Source: Saccoglossus kowalevskii
Lineage: Eukaryota > Hemichordata > Enteropneusta > Harrimaniidae
Direction of reading: 5' to 3'
Assembly (NCBI RefSeq): GCF_000003605.2
Contig: NW_003158747.1
Location: 1,768-26,025, forward strand
Length of the DNA stretch: 24,258 nucleotides
Both the position numbers and the translations under genes were made by a program. The notes beneath the pieces were generated by a model. It searched no databases. It was not told the origin of the DNA and saw nothing but the letters and a program-made list of their open reading frames with translations. Each line of letters starts with the position of its first letter. The stretch's first letter is position 1. This document shows, in pieces, positions 8,774 to 19,978 of this stretch.

Positions 8774-8805
8774 GACTCCTGTGTGCAAAGCACAGAATAG
8801 GAGTC
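8774..8805. repeat. Hairpin at the head of a diverged array
   Basis: GACTCCTGTG at 8774-8783 pairs with CACAG...AGGAGTC ending at 8805: an inner CTGTG/CACAG arm and an outer GACTCCT/AGGAGTC arm with a small AAT bulge, around a TGCAAAG loop. It directly precedes a TCTG microsatellite and the 150-bp array, and looks like the start of one composite repeat element. Confidence 0.6.
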
Positions 8806-8823
8806 TTTGCACTTGGTATGTGT

Positions 8824-8841
8824 GTCTGTCTGTCTGTCTGT
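8824..8841. repeat. (TCTG)n microsatellite
   Basis: Four to five GTCT/TCTG units between the hairpin and the first unit of the 150-bp array. Confidence 0.9.
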
Positions 8842-9765
8842 TCTACTGATATCTCAAGAACCATATGTTTGTTTTTGATGAAACTTGATGCATAGATTCT
8901 CCAGGCTAATACACAGATCAGGTTTGGGTTGAAACCATGCACTTAATTATCTAATTTGCATGATAGTTAGTTAATTTTTGGCTGTTCCATGGCTGTTCTA
9001 CTGATATTTAAAGTACTACTCATTGGATTTTGATGAAACTTGGTACATAAATTAATTACATTTTTGCATAATTATTTTCAACTTTTCTACTGATATCTCA
9101 AGTACTGTACTAATCATCACATTACTATGAAACTTTGTACATACCGGTAGATGTCATACGACAATGCACATACCCTTTAAGTTTGGGGTTAATACCTGTT
9201 AATGTTGATTACCTAATATGAACAGACCTAATTAGTTTTGAATAAAAATCTGTTTATATTAATCTCCTAATTTGCATAATTAGTACATTTTTGGCTTTTC
9301 CTCCTGATATTTCTAGTACTAATCATTACATTTCAATGAAACTTGGTACATGGATGCTCCAGGACAATACACAGACTTATTTAGTTGTGGTTTAAATCTG
9401 TGCGTATTAATTACCTAATTTGCATAATATTGCATAATATTATGCTTTTCCATTGATATCTCAAGTTCTAATCACATTTCAACGAAACTTGGTGCATTGA
9501 TAGTATGTTACATTGCGCAGACCTTATTAGTTTTACATTAAAATCTGTGCATACTAATTACCTGATTTGCATAATATTTTCCATCAATATCTTGTGTATT
9601 GTATTTTGGTATTTGAATGAATCTTGGTACATAAACACTCTAAACAACGCAACAATTTATTTAGATTTGGGTTTTTTATACATTCACAGATGTGATTGAT
9701 AATGAAAAACAAGCATATTCGTTATCTAATTATTCTTAGCCAATTTCTGATATCTCCAAAAAAAT
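8842..9765. repeat. Diverged tandem array, about seven units of about 150 bp
   Basis: A head motif CTGATATCTCAAG recurs at about 8847, 9001, 9090, 9303, 9453, 9583 and 9747. It is followed in most units by ATGAAACTTGGTACAT, then a piece like ACACAGACTTATTTAGTTT, then AATTACCTAATTTGCATAAT. Spacing varies from 89 to 213 bp, so units have gained and lost DNA. Units are well diverged from each other, so the array is old. It does not encode a protein. Confidence 0.85.
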
Positions 9766-9923
9766 AAGATTTAAACTTGTGGTAGAGGTGCTCTGGAATA
9801 AATTAGACTGAAAAAAACAGATGTAAAATCAAATGTGTTTTCTGTAAGTATTATAAATTTCAATAATTGTTTTCATGTTGTAAGTGTACATCTTTGTCGC
9901 ATACGACTTATTTACCACTTCCG

Positions 9924-10398
9924 TGTCACTGAGAATGTTCTAGAACCGTACTGTGTCTGAGTGGGATATTCTATATTTTTTAGAAAATGGTTGAATAGGT
10001 AATAGAACACTGTAGGAGGCAATATAAGGTAATGGAACAATTTAGAAATTTGTAGTAAATTCCAGACTCATTATGTATGCTGATGTAATGGTCTATTTAT
10101 AGACAGTGTGGGTATCTATAGGGGAGTTGTTCAGCACTGAGTTCAGATCGGAGATCTCGTTGAATTGTATTGGAGTTTAAGTATCTAGTTATTGGAGTAG
10201 TGGAGTTTACCGCGTTATTGTACTTGATGTTTGCAGAGTATAATAATACCAGTACCAGTTGAAACCTCATCTGTTGGCTCCGTATTCGTATTTTATCATC
10301 GCTGCCAGGGAAGTCTTTCTGTTACTGTTGCCATTTTGGTATTTGAACCATCACACCTGTACTATACCAATTATGGTAATATTACGTTGCGTGTGACA
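9924..10398 (+). mobile_element. Possible solo LTR (475 bp)
   Basis: The stretch starts TGTCAC and ends GTGACA, giving TG...CA ends with a 6-bp terminal inverted repeat as in LTRs. Inside are a perfect heat-shock-type element (9933-9945), a TATA-like TCTATTTATAGA (10092-10103) and a following TCAGCACTGAG that could act as initiator. No flanking 5-bp direct duplication is visible (TTCCG on the left, ATCTT on the right), and no clear AATAAA was found. The call is therefore tentative. An unrelated intergenic sequence is the alternative. Confidence 0.3.
9933..9945 (+). promoter_or_regulatory. Perfect three-unit heat shock element
   Basis: GAATGTTCTAGAA fits the GAAnnTTCnnGAA consensus bound by the heat shock factor trimer exactly. 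It lies about 160 bp upstream of a TATA-like box in the putative LTR. Confidence 0.45.
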
Positions 10399-11226
10399 AT
10401 CTTAAATAGCAGACACACATTAGTTGCCAAGCATATTGTTTAGAAAGCACACATGAGTTCTTTCTAAGATATCTTTGATTGTTTATGTCAACACCAATTC
10501 CTCGCTAATATATATTGCCTGATTCAGTTGAAAGTTTGCATACAAGCGCTATACTCATAGGTGATACCATAAGTTGTGTTATTTTGTGTGGCTTAATGTA
10601 ATTTATTGATTTGACAGTAGTTTGTCTAAAATTGTAGTCTGTATATGTGTCTGGAATCATTTCTCGCAGATGAACAGGACTTTATATTAGGTATAATATT
10701 TAACACCCAAGTAGCAGTGAATAACCTAGTGGTTGTTATGATATATCCTGGGTGGTATATGCATGGAGCTCAAGCCTAGAAATTATTTTGTCAGCAACTA
10801 GGGGGGTCAAATATTTGAAATCATGGGGGAGGCTGGAAGAGTGTGATCAGTGTAATTTTTAGCATGTCTTGCTTGTACATTTTCTTAAATTTTGATAACA
10901 TAACATTTGCTTGCAATTTCTTTTCTCTTTGTATCTTGCTCGCAATTTAAAAAAAAAATGTTTTTCAACCAATGGACAACCCATAATGACACACACAGTG
11001 TGGTGCATTGTACAATAACTATTTTAGAATAGCATTTGACTATGTCCAATTAAAAATTAATAATGTCAATAAAGATATATAACTGCAAAAAATGTAATTT
11101 AATAATCCCATTGGATTCTGAATATTACCAAAAAAGTGGTCATGATCTGTCTGTAAGAGGTCACTAAACCAATAGATAAAAGGGACTGTGGATAAATGTT
11201 TTATTATTCTGAAATACTGAATAACA
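10399..11226. other. Gene-free stretch
   Basis: No supported gene. It contains a G-rich patch (10800-10830) and a poly-A run near 10950. A GATCTGTCTGTAAG-AGGTCACT piece at about 11145-11166 recurs as GATCTGTCTGTCTGTAAG-TGGTCACT at about 11547-11571. Confidence 0.5.
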
Positions 11227-11400
11227 CTATTTGTACCCTTACAGTGCTGTACTGTGGTAGTAAGCTGGTAATAATGCAGATATTCATGTGCTAGTACAAC
11301 ACTGAGTAACCTCAATAAACACGTGAACATGTTCATTAGAAAACGTTAACATTTAATATGTATTGAAGTTAATTTATGCAGTCGTTAAGTAGTGACCATA
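11227..11400. repeat. Dispersed repeat, copy B
   Basis: Direct-orientation partner of 8210-8411, about 3.0 kb away. It has a short extra GTACT near the start and lacks about 25 bp near the end that copy A has. It is bracketed by the two GATCTGTCTG...GGTCACT pieces noted at about 11145 and 11547, which may mark the borders of a larger element. Confidence 0.8.
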
Positions 11401-13019
11401 CCTTAGTTTTGAGTGTAGTTAAAATTTTCACTCTGAGGTAGGGAAGATATTATAATTTTAGCAAGTCTAATAATTCATACCAAACTCGCTATAGTAGCTT
11501 ACAGCTACTCGGAAGTGATTCACCGGATGAACTGCCCTGTATCATCGATCTGTCTGTCTGTAAGTGGTCACTGAAATAATAGAATGTTTTACTGCCCTGG
11601 CTTGGTACATTGATGACATATATTCATACATAATAACCTTTTCGGGATATATTTTGAAATGCAAATCGGCTGTTTTATGTGTTGGCACAGTGAAAATATA
11701 CTCTAAACTTTATGGATAGAAGGCAAGTACAAAAGATCTCGTTCTATTTTGATTCACGACAACTGCGTGATTGCACAGATAGAAAATATACCTTTGTGTA
11801 GGGTCTCATTGCAGAAGCATTGAAATGCGAAAGTAATCTATGCTATATTGTCCTAGCCTATCACTACATTCCTAAAGGTACACTGACCCTAAGGGACCTT
11901 TGAGTCACAAGCTGCATTGGTTTCACATCAATTTCAATACTCTATAAGCTAATCTATTTCTGTCACAATCAGACAATTTGTTGTTTTATCTTGGGCTTTC
12001 TGGATTATCAAATTAACTTCAAAGTGTCTTTGCTGTTCCCATCCCTCTCGGCATTAGTTGTCCTACTCACACCTTGGGAATGGAATAGTCCTAACTAAAC
12101 AGAGGCTGGGTGAATATGTCATCTAACTGGGGTTTATCAGACAATTTGACCTTTTAATTTTATTTTGAATGGTAGCTGTGTTGTACCAGACGTGCAATGA
12201 ATGTGGTGTCTGACAAAGCTAATATCTGTATTGTTTTCACACATGAAAACAATCATCCCATGCTTTAATAAAACTTACTGACCGTAAAATATGCAGTTGG
12301 TAACTTGGGACTTTTATTGGAAAATGCAATTTTCAGTTAAAATCTCCTCCTGTCCAAAATTGTGAAATTGTCATTGGAGTGTGTATATGTTATAAAATAT
12401 TTGCAGAAGGTAATTTATTTGACAGGAGAGGTCAACTTTTGTATAAATGTTACAAATAAAGGGGTCTTACTCACTCCCTCCCTGGACAATGGAAACAAAA
12501 TAATGTGAGGATTTACCATCCCACAACAAGCTTGCCATTAATTTTCCAGATGCTTCCTATAACTTGTTGCATGCAAGTCAAAAGTTATTACACCCAAATT
12601 ATTAAGTGGACGTTTCATTTAACCTAAAGCACTATTTTGATAATCTTCTATCGCCACTCTGGCTGTTGCTGTTTGATCTACTAGTGAATTTCTTGCTTCT
12701 GGTCACGAGACGTTATATTTATATTTGTAGATATTAGCATCATTAGTTGCAAGTGATGATGTGTCTGTTCCAGTATGATTGAAAGTCGTCGATATAGTAT
12801 ACCTATATGTATGCTAATATAAAAATGACACATTACTCATATGCAAATTAGTTGTCATTCAAATTGAAATCGGCCAGTCTGTAGAAATACTGTGATTGGA
12901 CATAAAGCTGGCAAGAAATTTCCGATGCTTGCTTTATGTTTTTAGCTTCACTGTCGATTTCGTAGAGCGGAGCTAGTCTCATTCACGGTTATATTTGTTT
13001 GGCATATTCTTAAGTTCGA
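11401..13019. other. Gene-free stretch
   Basis: About 1.6 kb of AT-rich DNA with no coding frame, RNA gene or repeat I can defend, apart from the GATCTGTCTG piece near 11547. Confidence 0.5.
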
Positions 13020-13410
13020 TTGCTTTGCTTTGCAAGTTACCTCAGATGGCCCTTTCACAGATTTGTTCATTTCATGACAATATCTTCAAATCTTTAATTT
13101 TTTTGTAAAAAGTGATATTTTCTACTTCTTAAAAATGGCTATTCCAATTGCTTTGATATTGTAGACATTTTGAGTGGACTTTAGTCAGATTTCTTTCTTT
13201 TGTGACAATACCTCGTTTTCTCTAATTTTAGTCAATGTTTTTGTCATCTTTTGGCTAAAAATGCTATATTTGACTTCTTATTGAAAACAGCTTGCCTGAT
13301 TGCCTTGATATTTTACATGTACCTTCTGGTTGACCTCTCAGATTTGTTGATTTTCATGAAGATGATTTTAGTTCTTTCTCATTATGCATCTGAAACAGTG
13401 GAGCTATATC
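13020..13410. repeat. Diverged tandem repeat, three units of about 130-150 bp
   Basis: The marker CAGATTTGTTCATTTCATGA (about 13058) recurs in changed form at about 13186 and 13339. Each is preceded by a block ending in GCTTTGATATTGTA or GCCTTGATATTTTA and a piece like GACCTCTCAG. An open frame across the last unit (13251-13433) is a by-product of the repeat and shows no domain. Confidence 0.65.
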
Positions 13411-13849
13411 AGCCGATAGGCTGCTTGGTATGATTTCAAAGCGGTAGAGATACATCACCCAAGGTATTTGACCCACAGAACATGCAGGTATTCTAATATG
13501 TTATTGCTGCTGCTATTGTTATGTATGATCACATACTGAAAGTTGGCTGAATGCCAATGAAAAGATTTGGCATTGTCTTGTGACTACTGATATTAAATAA
13601 TGTTACTTACTTAGTTTATCTTAATGAATTATTCACTGAAGCCGAGGTACATGTAAATAATTTCTTAGCGTAAGATGAAAATGACAATTATTTTCACTTT
13701 ATAGAAAACTAAGAGTAGGATTTTTTTGAATATTTTCACATGTAATCCTTTTCAATCTTCTTATTGGCTGTTATGCTTTATCAGTTAAAGTAAGGTAAAT
13801 AGAATTCCCTGTTGACGTAGTTTTTTTGTTTCATTCAGGCACCGTCTGC
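13411..13849. other. Gene-free stretch
   Basis: No supported gene or clear repeat between two diverged arrays. Confidence 0.5.
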
Positions 13850-14410
13850 CTGTCCGGCCATCTGACATCAGGCATTTCTCGGACATGTCTGGACTGATTT
13901 TGTTTAAAGTTGATACATAAACAAGTCATAATAGGATACATATTTTATCATTCAAACTTTGTATCACACGTTGCTCATTACTGATGCACATTTGTTGTTT
14001 CGCAGTTTGATTGAAAATGGCCGACAGGTTGTTATTTTGTTTTGTTTTTCCTATCCATATCTCATAATTTCGTAATGGCTTGCATGATCCTCGCCAGTAT
14101 TATGGAATTTCGATAAATCTAACTGGCGGCCGGCCATTAATATGATCAAAAAATTAAAATCACTAAATTTTAACACGACAAATGATTGTATTGGTGTGAA
14201 CATCACACATGATAAAATTACATCAGTTTGTTTTGTAATTTTATTCAAAATGACCAACTAGCAACCATGTGGCTTTTATTTTCATAAGTCCATAACCATT
14301 TCCCTGACATAGTTTGACCAATTTAGTTTGAGGTAAGAACAAAGAAAATACAAAATGCATGTTGATTTATTTTTCAATTTAGATGACCTCTGACCTCTGT
14401 CTGGCGGCTA

Positions 14411-14447
14411 CCCCCCCCCCCCAAAAAAAAAAAAAAAAAAAAAAAAA
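14411..14447. repeat. C12-A25 homopolymer junction
   Basis: Twelve C (14411-14422) run directly into 25 A (14423-14447). A pure A tract of this length can be the tail of a retroposed sequence, but the DNA to the left is array sequence and no element is recognisable. Assembly error in length is likely. Confidence 0.9.
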
Positions 14448-14517
14448 CGTTTCCCAGGCATGTCATACTTGGTGTGAACATCACTCATGATGGGTTCCTA
14501 GTGATGTACATCATGTC

Positions 14518-14533
14518 TGTGTGTGTGTGTGTG
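14518..14533. repeat. (TG)8 microsatellite
   Basis: Eight TG units inside the third unit of the 275-bp array. Confidence 0.9.
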
Positions 14534-14650
14534 ATTTGATTCAAAATGGTGCACTGGTGGCCATGTTGATTTTATTTTCACTTGCCTTTAATGCTTTGAT
14601 CGTTTTTGTTCAAAGTAGGTGCAGAGGCAAGACATAATGAAATCCACATT

Positions 14651-17600
14651 TGTTTCTTCAACAATTTCTCTTGAGTGCCTAATTAGTGTATCCTAAAAAG
14701 ACAAGACATAATTGGGGACATATTTCATGTGATCAAATTCAATGTTTATGTAGGGGTCTCCTCTAATAATTGAATGCCACAACAGTCCTACAATCAATGC
14801 CCAGCAACAATGGTTGGTTTATTTTAAAATATTACGTACTGTGGGCCAGCTTCAGCAGAACCAATGGCAAATCAAATGATTAACAATGTTAATTAACAAT
14901 TGACTTCATTTTGTAATCAATCAATTTTACAATCAATAGCTTGGTTTAGTCTGCATTTAATGTTAGTATTATTTGTTAGTGTCCATATCCTAGTTCAATC
15001 ATTCACTTAATATTTATCATCTATTACCATTTATTACTAAATATCGGTTATAAAATGATATTGTTAAAATGACTGCGTTCACTGGGATAACTTTTTAATT
15101 ATCACCAATGTCACCATCAAAAATTTAGATGCACACTTTGTATTTTGCTATTATTTCTTCAACTTTGGGTCAAATGAACTTTCCAAATGGCTACAGGTCT
15201 TGTTTTTTAAGAGATTTGACAAAAGTTGACTGGGAGATTCAAATGGTAAAGTACGTGCTGTGACTGAACATAATCTGAATTGGTAGACAAATAATGTACC
15301 GGGTAACATAAAACCACTGTAAATGTGACGTACAAGGCAATGCAATACAGACAGGTTTATGTCAATATATCCAATTGACTGTACAAACATACGTGAATGT
15401 ACGTCAATGCAATGACCGGATACCAAAGTGTTGTGACGACAGTCTCACGTAACTGGACATTGGTGTTCGACACTACTCTCTTTACAAATATGGAGGTTTA
15501 AGGGGTGTTCCATGTGAAATCACGGGGGGGGGGGGTATTTGTTCATCTCATGATTGCTTTGCAAATTGTTTTCCCCCTCATTTTTTTCCCATCGTCACAC
15601 ACTGCTTTACGAACAATTAGACTTTACAGGACTTTTATATATAGATCACATGACATTATTGATGTAACAGTAAACTAAGTTTACTGTCCTGAGAAGAAAT
15701 CATAAACTTTTATAACATTTGAAAATAGCGGCATTACAAACTTTGTGCAAAATAGTTTACACGACTCACTGAAAATATATAAAGTCAGAGAAAGCCATTT
15801 CATTTCAGACTCTTCTAGAATATAAAGTCCTTCCCACATTGAAATGTCTTGACCTGCGGCCTAAAAATGTTAGTTCAAGTCTGTCTTTGTATCCAAGAAA
15901 AATCCTTGTAGTCAGGCTTTATCCTGTTGTCAGGTGAAATTTGATACTCAAAAAAACTTTCCTATCAGAAGATGCATACTTCATTCCAACTATTTTCCTT
16001 TTAAAAGTCATTTAAGTGTCTTTTGTGAAACACACTCCTGGTACATCGAAGACATTCCCTGTATCTTTATAAATATTCGTAAAATTCAATGTCAGTTGAA
16101 TTCAACCAGCATAGTACACAATAACGTCATTTAAAAACGTTCCAATGATTTTCAATTAACCAATAGAAACCTCTAGTTTGTTAGAATTGTAAAATTTATA
16201 AAGATAAAGAGAATGCCTTTGTTGCTTCCAGAGTAACAAAAGTTGACCTCCACCTTTTAAAAATCCAAAGTTTAATGTCACCAATTTCTTGAGCTACCAC
16301 ACCAATTGTATCAGTCTGTATTGCACTGTAAATGTCAGGTAGCAATGACCTATTTCTAGTTCACTGTAGACTAAACCTGATACCCCTATGTGCCAGGTTG
16401 CAGACAGTAGTGAAATGTGATACTCCAGTTTCATTTACAGTGATATCCAACATTGTTATTACCAGTCAGCAAATAACGACAAGACTTTACATAATACTTT
16501 TGGTTTATTCATCAATTTAGTAGAAAACATAATATGTGAATCATTGAATCAAGCATTGAATGAAAATCACAGCATGTCATAACAATTCTGTGTCAGAGGT
16601 CATCACAGTTTGCATCATTGAGACAGTTTAAAACAATTCAGGTTTAATGAGAACATATTAAATTGTATTGTACATGAATGTAAATTACGATTTTAAACAC
16701 CCCCACTGTTGTATAATGGAATGATCCAACTAGTTTTTACACACCATACTTTACACCCTGACAATAAGTTTTTAGCAAATTTGATATGCTAGTATTTAAA
16801 AAAACACAGAAATTGTCAAATGTGCTAGAGATCAGAGTACAGTATGCAAAAAAGACAATATCATTTGAGGTTTGTTGTGATATAAAATATTGGAAAAAAT
16901 GAAAAGTGCTGTGAAGGGATCGTAAGTCAGTTTGCATCAATTTTACACTAAACTATGCTCTAATTTTCTTTCACTCAACTGAATATAGGCAAACCATTTC
17001 AGTAAGAATTTTTCAGTCAAATCCCCTCAATGTTTAACGCCCTTTCAAAAAAAGGTATACAAACAAAATTAATGTCAATAAAGCCTTGAATTGTTGCATT
17101 GTGCAAGATTGCAATCACCTGCAGATGCTACACTCCAATGAAAGGACCACCTTGACCATTGTAAACAAAATAATTTGTTTTTAAATTACTCGGTGAATGT
17201 CAAGTCAGTTTCTTCTAGTAATTCTGCTACAGTTTGGTATTTCCTTGTCTATATTGGCGAAATGATGAAAAGGTTTGTACCATGCACTAATGATTAATGC
17301 CTTGATTATGAAAAGATATTCAAGCAATGTTTATTGTGGAATAACTGCTATATTCATTAAGAACTCAAAGAAATGAAATGCAAGTTTATTACTCAGAGTA
17401 TATCTTACATAGTAACAATGTAAATACTAATATACACCAATTAAAACTTTAGTCTCTTGCGTTTTTGATTCCCTTTTGTCAGATTTTAAATGTTGATGTA
17501 TATTATACACATAATTTACCTTAAAATTTTGATAATTAGTTTTATGAAGAACTGATGAAATTGAAGGCAAATTAAGACTTCTATAATTGTGTTAAACCAA

Positions 17601-19148
17601 ATTTTTATAAATTTGGAATAAAACAATAAGAGGAATTTTTAAGGATGTTAATATTGCTGAACTCAACTTGCAGAGGCAATGTGATCTCCATATGTGGGGG
17701 CTATGAACAGCAGTTTAAACACAGGTGGACATTCCAATTACTAGTCAAACAATTAATAGTACAAGTTTTTTTAACTATGCAGTACATTTTTTTTAATTTT
17801 TGTTTCATACTAAAAAAGTTCAGGTTATTTAGGGACTCAGGGACCCTTTAACTTAACGATGCAAGTCACATCGTAATCCTGACAGTTTTATAAGATCAGA
17901 TTATCAAGCATATTATATATGTAAGCCATAGATAGGAATTTAACAAAACTGGTCAGTAGTGTATGCTAGGGGTGTGAAATATTAGCACCAGTCATTAACG
18001 GAAACTGATCACAAAACAGAATAGCAGGTACTTTAAGATTGATTGCATATTTGTACAAGGCACTAAAACAATAAGATATATCCAAGTTAAATCATTACGT
18101 TATTAAGAGCAGCTAACTATTAAACTATACCCAGGATTGGATGTATTTTCTTAAACAAAGTTCCACATGCAACTTTGCTGTAATGCAAATAGGGTATAAT
18201 TATGTATTAAGACGGTAGTTTTTCTGCTTGGCCAATATGGTCAAGCACCAACTTGAAACAAACTAACTCTTACAATATATCAACAAGAGTTAATGGAATT
18301 TAAATTTACATATTAATAAGATTAACTTGCATTGTCGTAGAATTAGCTGTACGTTACCTGTACAAATACTGAGGGAATTTTAAAAAAATTATTGAACAAG
18401 TTTGCAAGTAGGCTTCCAATCTGGACATGCTTAAGGCTTGCATTACAGATGCACTTGGTGAAAAAAATAATGAGATATCAAATATATACCAAGCACTCAG
18501 AATCAGTGCCGCCATTGAGTGGCATATTACAGAGCTTATACAGTAGTATATATAGTCAGTGTGTACTATGACCTCAAATAGTTTATCTTGAACAATTTAG
18601 AATCCTGTGAAGTGTCAGCAAAATATATCCCAGTATCATCTGATCAGATGGTTCAGTCCTGCCCCTCTCTAGTATTTCAATTGGTACATCCCCTATGATA
18701 CAGTATATTTTCCTGATACATGATCACTTATAACAGATATATTCATATTGTGCAATGAATACCTGCTTAGAGCAGAATATTCAGGGCACATTGAAACTTA
18801 ATTTAGGCATTTTTTAATTAATTATGGAACTATTAGTGGTAGCTTTGTGGATACATAGAGGCTGTTGAGTAACATTTAATACAGGAAAACCTTTCTAAAC
18901 TAAACCTTGTGTCAAGCAGTACATTTCTATACAGAATTACTTCTATTACTTCCTTTAGCATTCGGGTTAAATAGGTTTCAATGTACACAAGTCCTATAAA
19001 ATGTAATACGAGGTCTTGTTTTGTCAATGGTGGGATTCAAAGGTGCTAAATCTGACTAAATTTAAACTCACTTTGACTCATTGCTACAAATTTGGTGATT
19101 CTCTCATAGAAATATCTTGCGAGACAGTTATTCTAAATAAGTAAATGA
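14651..19148. other. Long gene-free stretch of about 4.5 kb
   Basis: No coding frame with a domain, no RNA gene and no strong repeat. Open frames of 60-90 codons on both strands (for example the minus-strand one at 15151-15426) start anywhere, show no family features and have the composition of translated AT-rich DNA. The only distinct sequence oddity is a run of 12 G at 15524-15535. Part of this region may be a long 3' UTR or an unannotated non-coding transcript, but nothing shows it. Confidence 0.5.
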
Positions 19149-19243
19149 TACCATATTTACTTTATTAGGACATCATTGTATATGACTTATTATGACACGT
19201 CTATCAATTATTTACATGCACTACTAATAGAGTAAATACAGTA
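19149..19243. mobile_element. Short TIR element (MITE), copy 3, shortest
   Basis: The left end TACCATATTTACTTTATTAG and the right end, which reverse-complements to TACTGTATTTACTCTATTAG, match at 17 of the first 20 positions. The element is 95 bp. It shares both ends with 6589-6749 and 7386-7527 but has a different, shorter centre, as is usual for MITEs. Confidence 0.65.
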
Positions 19244-19978
19244 TTTATTATTACACTCAATAAACTAATTTTATATTACAGTTTTTTTTTACATTGCACT
19301 TTCTTATAATCAAGGTATAATTGTTATTAAATTAATATAATTCATTTTTTGCATCCGAGAATGTTAATGATTAAACTAAAACTGTTGAATTACAAAAATA
19401 TTAAAAGTACATAAATATGAGATGTGACATTTTCACAGTATTACTGGTCACATAATTTGTTTTCAACTGCTGTGGTGATTACAAAAAGGATACTGGAAAG
19501 AATAAAATATAGAAGATGTCAATTGATTGGTTTAATAATCTGATGCAAAATGTCATCAACCAATCACAATAGCTATGGTAGCAGACTAGTCATGGTAAGC
19601 AACTCTATTAAAAAGTACCCAAACACACACAAAAATAACTTGTTTCAAAGAATACATACTACAAAGGAATGAAACATTAAGATGATGTACTGGACATGTT
19701 GAAAATTATACAAGCTATTACAACATTTCTATCTTTATACAAACAAGGTATTCACACTTGTGGGCTTCAAGGTGTACTCATCAAAAGGCACAAAGCAGTA
19801 ATTTATAGAAACCATGTCAAGGATTTCAACTGTATAGCAGATTCAATTTAGGGAGGGACCATTTTTTGTTGCCTGTGGTGGCAAATCACTGAAAGCAAGG
19901 GGCACATTATTTTTCAAATCCAGGTATGTTTTTACCCCCATAATTTTGCCCCCACAGAAGTTAATAATGACACCCCCC
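19244..19978. other. Gene-free stretch
   Basis: No supported gene. A 43-bp inverted repeat, TGATTGGTT (19524-19532) and AACCAATCA (19558-19566), places two CCAAT cores head to head. A patch at 19850-19978 contains G-rich and C-rich runs. Confidence 0.5.

Larger units (their letters stand above)
13850..14650. repeat. Diverged tandem repeat, about three units with about 275-bp offset
   Basis: GGTGTGAACATCACACATGAT (about 14191) recurs as the same string with CACTCATGAT at about 14470, and a looser match sits near 13965. In each unit this is followed by ATTGAAAATGGCC- or ATTCAAAATG-type sequence (14010, 14245, 14539) and a TTTTATTTTCA piece. Units are strongly diverged and interrupted by simple repeats. 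Confidence 0.65.

Noticed and set aside
11040-11336. 98-codon minus-strand open frame with hydrophobic segments
   Set aside because: It overlaps dispersed repeat copy B, and its frame is not kept in copy A because of indels. Judged non-coding.
15151-15426. 91-codon minus-strand open frame
   Set aside because: No domain, mixed hydrophobic composition, overlaps short repeats of ACGTCAATGCAATG type. Nothing supports coding.
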